Assembly: GCA_027579435.1 (NCBI GenBank)
Contig: JANBPK010000034.1
Coordinates: forward strand, 1-64,000
DNA: 64,000 nt
Direction: 5' to 3'
Source of the DNA: Candolleomyces eurysporus
Lineage: Eukaryota > Basidiomycota > Agaricomycetes > Agaricales > Psathyrellaceae
How positions within the stretch are numbered: the stretch's first letter is position 1; every line of letters begins with the position of its first letter. The position numbers were made by a program, and so were the translations under genes. The notes under the pieces were generated by a model. That model searched no databases. It was given only the letters and a program-made list of their open reading frames with translations, and was not told the DNA's origin. Below, piece after piece: positions 1 through 11,200 of the stretch.

Positions 1-3000
1 GTCCTACTCCATCCTCTCGTCCTACTCCATCCCCTCGTCTCGCTCCATCCTCTCATCTCACTCCATCCCCTCGTCCCACTCCGTCTCCTCGTCCTACTCC
101 ATCCCCTCGTCCCGTTCCATCCTCTCGNTCCACCGCCTTCTCAGACTGCACCACCACCACCATTTCCGGCTTCGTCAGCCTCTTCGTTACCCCAGCCTAC
201 CGATCGCCCGTTGGCTGTCACTCCACCGTCAGAACACCATTCTATGATGTATTCACGGACTGAAGCACTCGGAGGAATCGCTTCGTCATCACCTTCCCCT
301 CAGATATGGATGCCCTCAGAAGACCAGGCGTATCAACCCACTCATTTCACTTCGGTTTCGACTTCGAGCGTCAACAAAATGAGCAGCTCGCCATGTACGA
401 GACCGTTATTGGCCACCCATCGGAGGGATGGCTCAGCTGGCATGCGGTCAATAACATCCGCTCCTCCCGCCCCAGCTTCTGGCAGAAGGTCGTCAAGGCA
501 GCACGTTAATACTACTCTCGCCGATCATCAAGAGTACGATGAAGAGATGTACGATACCATGTATAAGCGGACGCCTCGTGGCCGGGACGCTGATGCTGCT
601 GGGCCAACGCCCCGGTCTGATTCGTCCGATTACGAGCAGCCTAGGGCGAAGAAGAAGAAGTCTGTCAAGTTTAGGAGGAGGAATGGGCCGACAAATTCGA
701 TGCTGGATCGGGAGCCGGCTCAGTATGGTTCTCCGCCGAGAATTAATGGGAACGGGATGTATCGGGATCCGTCAACTCGTGCGTCAAATTTCATTTTCCC
801 TTGTACTATGAAAACAAATTGATTGATTTGTTTGTTTCTTGAAATTAATTACAGGCGTGCCGCCTGATTCTGCAGGCAGCAAGCCAATCACCGTTTCAAG
901 GACGAACGCACCTCGGGGATTCGATATCCAACCGTTCGCTCACCCGTCCTATACAGCCGACACATCGCCGGTGATGCAGAGCCGGCCAACGAGGAAGCGG
1001 CGGCGGCGTCAACAGACGTATCGTCGGAAAGAGGAGAGCTTTGACCAGCCAGAGTCGGATGAGGATAGCGCCAGAGACGATGATGAATATGATGAGACTT
1101 ACTCTGACGTTGGGGACGAGGAGGTGGATGTGGATGAAGAAGAGAGGATGTATGGAGGCAAACAGCGGAGGGAGAGGAGGTATGGCAGTCGACGGATCAA
1201 AAGTCATGGTCGAGAGAAGGGTATGGATAGGCGGAGGATGGGACGTGCCAGCAGTGGACCGGGACAGGTACCGGGTTCGAGTTATTACCCGCCGCAGCCG
1301 CGTTATCGTGAAGCTTCGCGAGGTGATAGCCACTACGAGCATGGCGATCATATGGACGAAGATGTGCAGTCAGAGAGCGTGCCGAGGCCTGGCTGTGTTT
1401 CAACCCCATATACTGTGCCAGTGAATGAAGGGTCAACAGGACCAATAGCGGGACTGGCGTGGCCACCTCAGACCGCCCCGGAGGTTACCACAGCGCAGAC
1501 GGCTCGAAGAACCATGCCGATCGCACCCAAGAACAAGATTTTGCACCCGCCTCCTAACATACCCCCAGCACCACTTCGTTCGCCTGGTACTTTGGCAAGT
1601 GTGTCAGCACGCGATTACCAGCTCCAGCAAGAGGGTTTCAGGAGGAGAGCTTTGGAAATTGAGGAGAAGAGAAAGCGTGAAGAGACGGAGCGTCACAGAG
1701 CAGAAAGGGAGAGGGAGAGAGAGGCTGAACGGATAGAGAGAGCGAGAGAGGAGGAATGGTTGGAGAGGGTCAGGAGGGAACAAGAGGAAGCGCGTCGTCT
1801 CGACATAGAGAGGGAACAGCGACGGTCGCAGAAGAGGGAGCAAGCAGCCCCGGCGCGTGCGACTAGCGTCCGTGTGACCAATCTCGAACGAAGCAATGTA
1901 ACGAGAGCACCGGAGGGAGAAGAGCGGTTTGCGAGGTTAAGGAGGGAACAGGAGGAAGCACGTCGTCTCGACGAGGAAAGAGAGCACAGGCGAATGCAGA
2001 AAGAGGCCCAGCAGGAACTCCATACCAAACGACTTGCAGCTGTGCATCCAGAACTGGAAGAAACAGCAAACAGCCGACTAGGTGGACTTGGAAACCCTTG
2101 GACAAACCCAGCTTCATCAATTTACCCTTATCAAATGCCAGTATCATCGTCATGGCTAGCCTCTTCGATCTCGTTGTTATCAAGTTCTATCGATGGCCCA
2201 TCATCTATAAAGCAACATAATATGGGTGAATGCGAAGAACGGGAAAGGGTACCTGCGTCAATGCTTGAACTCACGAAACAATGGAAAGCCGCTCTCAAAT
2301 CGCGAATCGACGAGGAAATTGGAGCTCTCGTTCAACTCAACGCACAATGGTTCGAAGAGAACATATCGAATGTTAAAGAGGACGACCAATTACACCTCCA
2401 GACCGAACTCGAGAATGTAGCACGCTCGTTGGATCTTTTGCGCGACCTTTCTTCGGAGATGTTCAGCGGGGACGTAGCAGAGATGGTCATCCTAGTCGAA
2501 AGGGAATCCAAGGGAGAGGTGGCTGCTACCATTGATACTGCAGGAATCGACGGAAGAGACTGTGGGGAGGAGGGTGCAGCAACGCGCGTCAAAGTACCAG
2601 GACCGAAAAAGGAACCCCTAGCAATAGATCGGGGGCGTCGAGAGGAAAATGCCAAGTCGTCTGAAATAGAACCGGGAACGGATGCTGGAGGACTAGCGAA
2701 GGATGCCGCGCGAGAACCAGCAAAGGATACCAAAGTATCAGCAAAGGACGACGCTGGCAATGGAGAAGCGATGCAGCTGGAGACGCAGAACGTGTTCACG
2801 TCGAAACCGAAAGACGAGAGACAAGGAGCGCCGCCCTTCGCTAACGCACAACGCTTCACGATCCATCACGCAACGTTTATCAACAGCGAAACAGCGAATT
2901 TCTCTACGCCTGCACTCGGTATGTAGGACTTTTGCACTTGTGCTCTGCAGATTGTTGAAATCGATCATTCTTAGGACACTCGATAGCAACGAATGCTCAA

Positions 3001-3102
3001 ATCCCGGCGGCACGTTTCAACAGCGTAGAGGCCAGCGCTCAGCAGCAGTGGAGGCTTTCCCAGATAATTGAAGCCTTGTGCAATTCTCGCTCCCCTCGAT
3101 AG
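1..3102 (+). CDS. Coiled-coil WKAxLK-family protein, copy 1 (5' partial)
   Basis: This is the 3' part of a large gene of unknown function. Exons are ..-778, 855-2918 and 2975-3102, with introns GTGCGT..ACAG and GTATGT..TTAG. The reading frame is continuous only if the N at 128 is removed; about 988 residues are then visible. Order: PTPSxR repeat, basic/acidic disordered region, two Glu/Arg-rich coiled-coil blocks (about 1610-2040) containing REQEEARRLD repeats, a conserved C-terminal module beginning at WKAALKSRIDEEIGAL (about 2281-2510), an acidic Pro/Glu linker, then a terminal peptide FTIHHATFINSE. The last exon encodes QQWRLSQIIEAL before the stop. Genes at 5183 and 11201 share the C-terminal architecture. 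No catalytic domain is recognised, and a scaffold-type role would only be inference. Confidence 0.8.
3..128 (+). repeat. 18-bp tandem repeat coding PTPSxR
   Basis: Seven imperfect copies of an 18-bp unit (cctactccatcctctcgt and variants) reach from the window edge to the N at 128. In the frame starting at base 3 they encode a six-residue repeat of the type PTPSSR/PTPSPR, the only one of the three frames that gives a proline/serine/arginine-rich linker like those in the paralogous genes. The array continues off the left edge, so the copy number is unknown. Confidence 0.85.
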
Positions 3103-3310
3103 CGAACGGTCACCAACGTACGAATTGTGATGCTATAGAGTCGAGAGGGCTTGTACAAAGCCGACAGTCTCGTGTGCTTGTCACTAACCATGAAGAGTGT
3201 CATTGGGAAGGAATTTGGCACCAGGGGTGTCAGCCAGAGCTTTGGTTGAGTCGATTATTTAATTTAGCACTATAATAATACTTATAGCAAAAAGCGCATA
3301 ATATAATAAA

Positions 3311-4197
3311 TTATACTACAATAATCCGACAAATCACTACTNAAAAACCACTCAAATCATAACTCACGACGGAGAACAATAGAAGCTGGGTCCCAGAATC
3401 CTTGTTCTTCCTCGTCCTCATACCTGACATCAACATTCCCGTTTCTTGTCTCAGCGTTGGGTTCGTCACCAGACCGGAAAGGCTCCGAGAAGTCCACCTC
3501 ATCGAGCTCGCTAACAAACGTTCGCAGCCTTTTAAGTTGTCCCTCTCGTATGCCACTTGAGCCTTGACTTGGGCCGAGAGCCTGCTGAAGCCCTACCAAT
3601 ATTGGCTGACGATCATACCTTGGAGATAACGAGTTTTCTTCACGTATACCGTACCGACCCGTTATAAGTGTTCAGTTGATTCGAACTGGGAGACGTATTT
3701 TGCTTGGTGAGTCCGAAGCTTTATATACAACTCACTGAGCATGATTGGTACTCTCGTTCAACCAATAGGAAATTAGGACCGACGTACCAATTTGAGAGCC
3801 ACAGATCCATTAAAGGTGTCCGCCGATAACACAACAGACGGTGAGCCCCGCGCGTGAAGCTTGGTCATACACTGTCTGTACGAGGCTGGGGTCGCCGCTG
3901 ACGGGCCCGTTATGCGATTTGCTAGTAGGACCGAAGAGCCAGGTACCCTTTCCTGAGCCGTTGAGCTTGAATTGTGAGACGAAATTAGTTGCTTTCAGAA
4001 GGGGCTCTGAAGGATCCAGAAGATGAGAACTCTCTTCTGATGGGTTGTACGGTGGGGTGATCCGAGCTTCGTTGCTCCATCGTCCAGCTAATGAAGCCAG
4101 TTACTCACGAAAGGCCCGGGTCCCTTAGAGGCGTTATTATAAGCTTGAGGCGTTTCCTCAATCTGCCTGGTACAATACACTTTGCTATCTGAGATAT
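3311..4197 (-). pseudogene. DUF7330-like pseudogene, copy A
   Basis: This is a decayed relative of the genes at 14491-15473 and 18791-19778. Recognisable pieces in order are TRQIEETP (near 4160), PYNPSEESSHLL then LLKATNFVSQFKLNGS (about 4050-3950), the SHNGP strand, FNGSVALKL before a GTACGT donor, and the C-terminal part with DVDFSEPFRSGDEPNAETRNGN (about 3500-3420). Defects are a lost start codon, an internal deletion of about 70 bases before SHNGP, a frameshift after it, and a one-base deletion plus a four-base insertion in the third exon that bring in stops. It lies tail-to-tail with the coiled-coil gene ending at 3102, as in the other units. An N at 3342 lies in its 3' end. Confidence 0.75.
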
Positions 4198-4246
4198 GAA
4201 GTGTTGGTCGATATTAGGCGACGGCGGATGACAGCGGCGCATCTGT

Positions 4247-5033
4247 TTAGGCACCAAAGATTTTGATTTGGTCGGTATCCGAAATACTTATATTCATTGA
4301 ATATCGAGTTTTGAAATGCATTCGCGACGGCGTACAGGTGTTGGCGATGAGGATCTTCGCGTTCTCTAGCCGCCTTACGGCGATGGCCTTGTCCAAGATG
4401 AATCCTTCATCCGGGTAAGAGCCGGCGAGATTGACCCCAGCTTTTTCGATGATTTGGATGTGCCCCAAGTCAACTGATTCTTTCAGTCTGAGAGTGAGTG
4501 GCAGTGAGAACAGCGTCCACGGCGAGGTTTGCAAAGTAATCCTTGTCTTGCGACAAGACTTTGGACAGAAAGGTCGTCGGACAACTTTGTTGAACGGGTC
4601 TTCCCTAAACTTTTGCTCTCTCTCTCAGTCTATATCATCGTTGAACAGACAGCTCGTCGGAGACGAAATTGGGACGCGCCGATCATCAGCGCTCAGCAGC
4701 GGGCTACAATACCTTCAACGCAGCCCGATTTGCAATCCTATACCTATCCACAATAGTTCGAGGGTGGATCTTCTGACTGATCGGCCTCTACGCCTCCCTC
4801 AGCAGCTCCCGCCGATAGCGCCGTCGCTGAGGACATCCCATCTCCCAATTCATCATCCTGCACCTGGAGATATCCAGAGCATCGAGGGCCTGCCACAGGT
4901 CTAGCTCGGCCTGCCAGAGCATGAGGCGTTTCATTGGATAATGAGCGCTGAGCGCTCGGTGGTGGCATGTACGTTCTTTCTCACCCTCACCCTTCGCCTT
5001 CAGGATACTTTGATCTTGCTTTGTCTCTATCAT
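4247..5033 (-). pseudogene. CCT2: CCT2 (TCP-1 beta) fragment, copy A'
   Basis: Translated pieces match the N-terminal third of the cytosolic chaperonin subunit CCT-beta. KVQDDELGDG-like sequence (VQDDELGDGMSSATALSA, about 4860-4800) is followed by [34 protein letters not shown] and, after an unspliced intron, DTDQIKIFGA at about 4260. The pieces lie in different frames, and the equatorial and apical remainder is missing, so no functional subunit can be made. The intron between IANT and DTDQIKIFGA is retained, so the fragment arose by DNA duplication rather than retroposition. It sits just upstream of the coiled-coil gene at 5183, like the second copy at 9.4-10.2 kb upstream of the gene at 11201. 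Confidence 0.8.
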
Positions 5034-5182
5034 TTCCTAGATCTCCCATTCACCTTCGCGAGTTTGGGGCATTGTCAGCTCTAGCAAGCGCACATATCTC
5101 TGACAATATTTCCCTTCACTCGTCAACGTCTCACTAGGGTCTGCACCGCTGTATCATTGCCGCTCCCTTCCTCATTCATTAG

Positions 5183-8100
5183 ATGCTAGCATCGTTTTTT
5201 TCGGCGTCTCAACATGGCCAGGCGACGACAAGAACCCCAACGAGTGCGGCCGGTGTCGATATGACCGATCTCGAACCAAGCGAAGAATGGAAGGCTAACC
5301 TCAAAAAGAGAATCGAGGGCGAGCTTGCACCCATGGTCAAGGATGCCAAAGACCAACTCGAAACTAGCATACGACACACTCATGAAGATAGTAACCGACT
5401 ACTTGCTGAGCATCAGAGCGCCTTGAACAAGATACGCATATTGGCTGAGGAGCAGTTCTGGAAAGAGTTGGGTAGGGAGCGCCTGGAGCGCAGGGAGGCT
5501 GCGAGGATGTCTTTGGGAACCAACTGGGTGGAATCGCTGAGGGAGGAGCAGGAGGTTATCTATCAGCAGATTAAACAGTCGGAGAAAGGTCCTGTGCCTA
5601 ATGAGGCCCCATCGGCAAGCTCATCAAGTAGCCAGCAGGTCCCTAAACCCTCATCCCAACGATGGGGGCCTGGGCCTCAAGCGTCGGCTCAACCCCTGAG
5701 CTCGTCACCACGCGATCGCCGTGATCTCCAGCAAGAGAGTATGAGGAGGAAGGCTGAACATCAACGGCCTCCCCTTCCAACTTGGACCTCCACTGGGCAA
5801 GCTGCAAAGCCGCCTCCTCCAGCAAGAACACCAATACCCCGCACATACGAGATCCCACCCCTACATCCGAATCTGCCCCTACCGTTTCGGTCGTCCACTT
5901 CGGCAAGCTCTTCAAGTACCCAGCGGGCCCGTAAATCCTCATCTCAAGGAAGTGGGTCCGAACCTCCAGCGCCGGCCCAACCTCCGGGCGCCTCGTCACC
6001 CCACGATCGCCATGATCTCCAGCAAGAGAGCTTGAGGAGGAAGGCTGAACAACAGCGGCCTTCCTTCCCCTATCGGACCTCCGCTGGGCAAACTGCGGAT
6101 GCCTCCTCAATATCGAAGTCGCCTCCTCCAGCAAGAAAACCTTGGTTGCCCGAACGAACGACCCCATTCCCTCACCGACCCCCTTCGGAGACGCCAGCAC
6201 CGCCATCATCTATTGCTTCTTCAGGCTCTTCGTTACCCCGGCCTATCGACCACCCAGTACCTCCTCCACTTTCGTATAACCAGATGGCGAGAGCCCCGTC
6301 CGGTGGAGGTGGTGGCGGAAACAGACAACAGAACCGGGAGACGGTTCCTGCAGAGACGTTCGAGCAATCCCTGGAGAAAGAGAAGAAGAGACAGAAGAAG
6401 AGGATTGCGGAGGAGGAGAAGGAGCGCGAAGAACGTGAGTGTGAGCGGTTGGAACGAGACCGGGATCGTGCACGGCTGGAACGAGACTGGGAGCGATTGA
6501 ATCGAGACCGTGAGCTGTTGGAGCAAGAAATGAGGGAGAAGGTGGCACGAGACAGAGAGAAGGAGAGGGAGAAAGAGAAGCAGCTTGAGCTGGAACGACA
6601 TCTGGAAAAGGAGCGAGAGCTTGTGCGTCTGGAAAGGGAACGCGAGCGTGTACGGCAGCTTAAGAGAGAAAGGGAGGAACGGGAGGCTCGAGAGCGTGAG
6701 GACGAGAGGAAGAACAAAGAGACCGAGAAAATGTTGCAGGAGTTGAAGGAGGCGCGGGAGAAAGCTGAGGAGGCGCTGAGGCTCGCACAAGAGGCAGCTG
6801 AATCCAAGCTGATAGCTGAGGAGCAAGCTGAAGAGCTGAAGCGTCGGAGAGAGGAGGCGGATAAGCTCGCGAGAGCGGCGTTCGCAAAACATCGTGAGGC
6901 AGAGAGTCAGCACAACCAAGCTCTGGAACTCCAGAAATGTGCCAGATTGAAGGAAGAGTCTACTCAAAGGAAGCTGTTAGATATCTTACGGAAGGAGAAA
7001 GAACTTGCAGAGAAGGAATCTCAGCTGCAGAAGCTGGAGCTGAAGTGTCAGGAAGAGCAGATGAAATCCGGAGAGGAGGTGAGGATGAAGAAAGAAGAAG
7101 CGGAGCGGTTGGATGAGGAGTTGGAGAAGAAGAAGCACGAGCTGGAAGGCTTGAAGCAGAGGCAGGCTGAGCTTAAAGCACCGAGGAAGGAGCAAGAGGA
7201 AGAGCTGAAGGCGGCGAAGGAGGTTTACGCAGAAGTACCTGGAGGGGAAAAGGCACTGCATCAATTCGAAGAAGCGAGCAAATCAGATGAAGGGAGGCAA
7301 GAGAGGCCAATGCATATTCAACTCACCGAAGAAGAATATGTCAGGAGCGCTTTGGAGCTTGAGGGGAACAAAAACCGTGAAGGGGCTCAACTTCAAGTTG
7401 AATGCAAAGAGCGGGACGGGGAAGTGCAAGCCGTTCCAGCACCTGAACTTGTGAAGAACTGGAAAGCCTCTCTTAAATTGCGAATTGACCAGGAGATTGG
7501 AATTCTCATCCAGCTCAACACACAGTGGTTTGAAGAGAACCTTGCAAAGGTGAAAGAGGACAACCAACCGCGTTTGAAAACTGAACTCGAGAATATAACA
7601 CACTCGTTGGATGTGTTGCGCAAGCTTTCTTTGGATATGTTCAGCGGGGAGGTGGCGGAGATGGTCATACTAGTTGAAAGGGAGTCTACGGAAGAAGGGA
7701 AGGTTGCTAATATTGATACTGCAGCAGACGATAGAGGAGAGTTCGAGGCGAGTGCTGCATCGCCGGCCCAAGTGCCAGGACCAAAAGAAGAACCCCAAGT
7801 GATAGAACCAGGCCGTCGAGAAGAGGAAGCGCCAGAAATTGAACCGGGGAAGGATGCTGAAGAACCAGCAAAGGAGGACGAGAGCAACGATGCGACGGCC
7901 GCGACTCAGTTGGAGAAACTGAAGGATGCGTTCACACCCAGACGGCAAAGCACAGGGCAAGGTCCAGGAATGTCGTCCTTCGCCAATGCACACCACTTCG
8001 TCATTCATCACGCAACATTTATCAATAGTGAAGCAGCGCACTTTTCTACCCCAACGCACGGTATGTGGAACTTTGGGGCTTGTCCTCCACAGTCATCGTC

Positions 8101-8244
8101 CGAAACTGACTATTTTTTTTTTCGCACTTGACAGCAGCGAATGCTCAAACACCTGCGGTACATCCCAACAGCACGGCCAGCTCTCAGCAGCAGTGTCTTT
8201 CCCATATTCTTGGACTCTTGCGTAACTCTGGCCTCCTTCGATAG
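5183..8244 (+). CDS. Coiled-coil WKAxLK-family protein, copy 2
   Basis: Exons 5183-8060 and 8135-8244 give 995 residues; the ATG at 5183 is the first in a long open frame. An N-terminal module (about residues 35-130, EEWKANLKKRIEGEL ... EEQFWKELGRERLERRE) is a block I know from many Agaricomycete proteins of unknown function. It is followed by a Ser/Pro/Gln-rich region with a roughly 100-residue internal duplication, and a long Glu/Arg/Lys coiled coil (about 400-730, 6380-7380 in DNA). The C-terminal module starts at NWKASLKLRIDQEI, and the terminal peptide is FVIHHATFINSE. The final intron uses an acceptor 12 bases downstream of the ancestral one, keeping frame but removing four residues seen in the paralogs. 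A cytoskeletal or scaffold role is possible; no enzyme motif is seen. Confidence 0.85.
5613..6135 (+). repeat. Internal duplication in coiled-coil gene 2
   Basis: Two diverged direct copies (about 5613-5834 and 5902-6135) begin ggcaagctc and share the coding block RDRRDLQQESMRRKAE / HDRHDLQQESLRRKAE followed by QRP. Each copy ends in PPPAR. The duplication lies in the disordered Ser/Pro region and keeps the frame. Confidence 0.8.
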
Positions 8245-8596
8245 CAAACGGTCGACAACGTACAACTTGCGATGCTATATGCATAGCCCAGACCCTGGCT
8301 CATACTCTATCGGGGCGATGTATACCGGTAATGGCCAGGTATGAAGTCGAAGAAGGTACACGGGTAGGACGCCTCAACAGAGAGATGAAGGCAAACGGCA
8401 GAACGGGTGCTCGTCATTTCACCTGAAGAGCGCTGGTGGGAAGGAATTTCGGCACCAGGGGTCTCAGTCAGTGATCTTTCGTTGTTGAATTAATCTAATG
8501 CTACAACGATACTTGTGGCGAAGGGCGCCTGATATCATGGTGTACAATCCAAGTATACTACAGTAATCTGGCGAAGTACTAGATACTGAGGAACAT

Positions 8597-9335
8597 CATA
8601 ACTGAGATGGATCAAAGATAGCCCCCATAACTTGGACCAGAACCCTTGCTCTTCTCCTTCGTCGTCATACTTTACACGGACCTTCCCTTCCTTGTCTCGG
8701 CGCTGAGTTCGTCACCAGACCACGAAGATTCCGATAAATCTGTCTCGTCGAGCTCGCCAATGAGCATTTACTTGATACTACCCTCGTCCCTCTTGTAAGC
8801 CGACTTATACCAGATCAACGTCGCTGGGAGCTTGGTGCATCCCCACCAACATTGAAGGACGATCGTACCTCAGAAAAAGACATATCTTGACGTATAACGG
8901 CCCGTTCTAGGTGTTAAGCCTGATTCGAACGGGGAGACGTATTTTGCCTGGGTATGCTGAAGTTACTTCGCGCTAAGCTATATACAGCCCATTGAACATG
9001 ATTTTCATTCTCATTCAGCTAGGGAATCAGGACAAACGTACCAGTTTGAGCTTATATAATGAGCTAAAGTGGGTTGATTCGGGAAGGGGCTCTGAAGGAC
9101 CCGGAAGACAGGACTTCTCTTGTGGTGGGCTGTCGGGTGAATGGGCCTTACGCCGAGCCATCCTGTTCCTTCGTCGGGCTAATGAAGCCAGTTAGGGTGC
9201 GTTGTTAGAATATGGGTAAAAGCACTGAGCTGGTGGCCACTCACCAGAGGCCCGTGTCCCTTAGAGGCGCTAGTCCTGGCTCGAGGCGTCTCCCCAATTC
9301 GCCTGGTACTATCCACTTCGCAACCTAAGCTGTCG
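8597..9335 (-). pseudogene. DUF7330-like pseudogene, copy B
   Basis: This is a second decayed DUF7330-type copy. Exon-1 sequence EVDSTRRIGETP (near 9310) is followed by a GTGAGT donor and, after an acceptor near 9180, a short exon that jumps directly from the LPESTHFSSLYKL block to LVRL at the next donor. About 245 bases present in copy C are missing there, and the deletion is bounded by CTCAA. The third exon carries an in-frame TAG, and the C-terminal block around 8640-8770 is frameshifted. No open frame over 60 codons remains in its 3' half. It lies tail-to-tail with the coiled-coil gene ending at 8244. Confidence 0.75.
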
Positions 9336-9439
9336 GTGAATAGGAGGAACATAGGGGACGGCGCATGACAGCAGCGCAACTGTTCAGCACGCTCTAGCTT
9401 CCCTGTGCTGTCGACCTTGAGCCGGACACCGAAGAGTTG

Positions 9440-10240
9440 TGTCCGGGAGACATTTATTGAATATCGAGTCTAGACATGTATTTGAGACGTGCAGGTGGTG
9501 GCAACGAGGATCTTTGCGTTGCCTAACCGCTTGGGCGAGTTTACGGCGACGGTCTTGTCCAGGATGAATCCTTCGTCCAGGTATGGGTCAGTGAGCTTTC
9601 CCCCGACCTTTTTGATGGTTTGGATGTGCTCCAAGTCGACGGATCGTTCCAGCCTGAGAACAGCGTCCAGGCTTGCAAAGTAATCCTTGTCTTGCGACAA
9701 GAGTTTCGGCGAGAGGTTCGTTCGGGCAATGTTAAATGGGTCTTCCCTGAATTTTGCCCATTCGACCTAAATTATATCATCGTTTAAAAGTCTTGAAGAT
9801 ATGAGATTTGGGGACGATGGACCGATGATCAACAGCCGCAGCCTCCAGCGCTTCAATGCAGCCCTGTTCGCAATTCTTTACCCATCCACAATAGTCTGGA
9901 GGAGGGTCTTCTGGTTGACAAACCTCTCCGCCGATAGCACCGTGACTGAGGTCGTCCCATCTCTCAATTCATCGTCCTGCACCTTGAAGATATTCACGAG
10001 GGTCTTGGCTACAGCGATATCGAGCTGGATCGCCTTCAAATGGTCGCACCGTCGTTGGTGACGTTGATCTCGCTTGCAAACCCTGACTAGAAAAACCTTT
10101 TTTATCCCTTTGTGTCCTAATGTCGACTTTAGGAGGTCTCCGAGAGCGAGAGCACCGACGAAGAGGCGAGACGCGTTCTCTGCCATTTCCTACGTTGCCT
10201 GGTACTTTTGGTGAGTGCCAGTGCTTCAATGGTTTCATTC
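9440..10240 (-). pseudogene. CCT2: CCT2 (TCP-1 beta) fragment, copy B'
   Basis: This is a second N-terminal CCT-beta fragment. From high to low coordinate it reads LGDLLKSTLGHKGIKKV (about 10150-10090), a broken DGATILK region, KTLVNIFKVQDDELRDGTTSVTVLSAE (in two stretches, about 9990-9930), [49 protein letters not shown] and ENAKIL-like [10 protein letters not shown], ending at a GTACGTCTC-like unspliced donor. Frames are broken at several points and the rest of the protein is absent. It is better preserved than copy A' and includes more of the N-terminus. Upstream (10260-10370) a short stretch reading HILQTCFAVVNDDDIL is open in one frame; I do not recognise it. Confidence 0.85.
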
Positions 10241-10370
10241 TTTTTCGTTAACCTGTTCATCGAAGATTGGCACAAAAATCTTGAAGATGCTCTCGTGTGC
10301 GATGAGGATATGGAGGGCAAGAATGTCGTCGTCGTTGACCACAGCAAAACACGTCTGGAGAATATGGCTT

Positions 10371-11200
10371 AGCACAAATGTGGTACATCATTCGCACGCC
10401 CTCAAGATCTCGAGGCTCCCTTATCGTTCTTCCGTTTCTTTTCACGCGTTCGTTCTTTCGTTTACCAGGACACGGGCCAAGCAACGAGAGCCAAAATGCC
10501 TCGAAAGGACTCCCGCGCAAAGCCCTCTTCCCTATGTTTGGCAAAGTACTACAAGATGTTACGGGCCCACTCGATTCAGGCTAGTGTGCCATCTGGTCCA
10601 GGCATCTTGCACCTGGCACCGCTCGGCCAGCCATGCGCTTCAACGCAAGCACTGCGCGACGGATGACCACACTAGTGCATATTTCATATAGAAACGGCGC
10701 CAGGTCCCAATCAGGAACATGAAGCTCGAGGTCACGACGATCAGTGATTGGCAAGGGTTTCGTCTTAATAATTGGTATGTAATGCCAATTCCCGAGTCAG
10801 CTCTTTCTGTACCTATCAATGTACAGTATTCCGCGTTTAAACGTTTATGCTGTGTGCTGTTCTGGTCATGTCCCTTTTTGACTGCTCTGCATGCTGCATG
10901 TATTGATTACATATACAGCTTTCGGTGCATACAGGCTGTGCCAGTGCGCTCTAACCCAGAGGTCAACTCCCGAACGGGACAGTGGGGTGGGTAGTTTTGT
11001 GCACGAGGTGTGACGGTGACCAGGGTGAACCGACGTAACCAGAACAGTAAACCAATTTCTCCGATTGAGAGAACTACATATTAACAGATCACAATTAGGC
11101 GCCTAAGAGACTTATTTTCTTCTCCCGCCAACATACCACGATCCTGTCTCCGGGCTCTCCGCCGCTACGACCGTTCTTCGATATTCCAAGACTCCTGGAA
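10371..11200. other. Intergenic, promoter side of coiled-coil gene 3
   Basis: No supported gene lies in this 830-base stretch. Open frames here are short, start inside the CCT2 remnant and show no family resemblance. The last 150 bases are pyrimidine-rich, as expected upstream of the ATG at 11201. Confidence 0.5.

Noticed and set aside
896..1351. 151-codon minus-strand frame
   Set aside because: It is a shadow of the acidic/basic region of coiled-coil gene 1.
6172..6967. Long Ser/Leu-rich minus-strand frames inside coiled-coil gene 2
   Set aside because: They are the complement of Glu/Arg codon runs; no start context, and the plus-strand product is supported by two paralogs.
10215..10691. 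158-codon plus-strand frame
   Set aside because: It lies partly antisense to the CCT2 fragment, has no recognised feature and no promoter.
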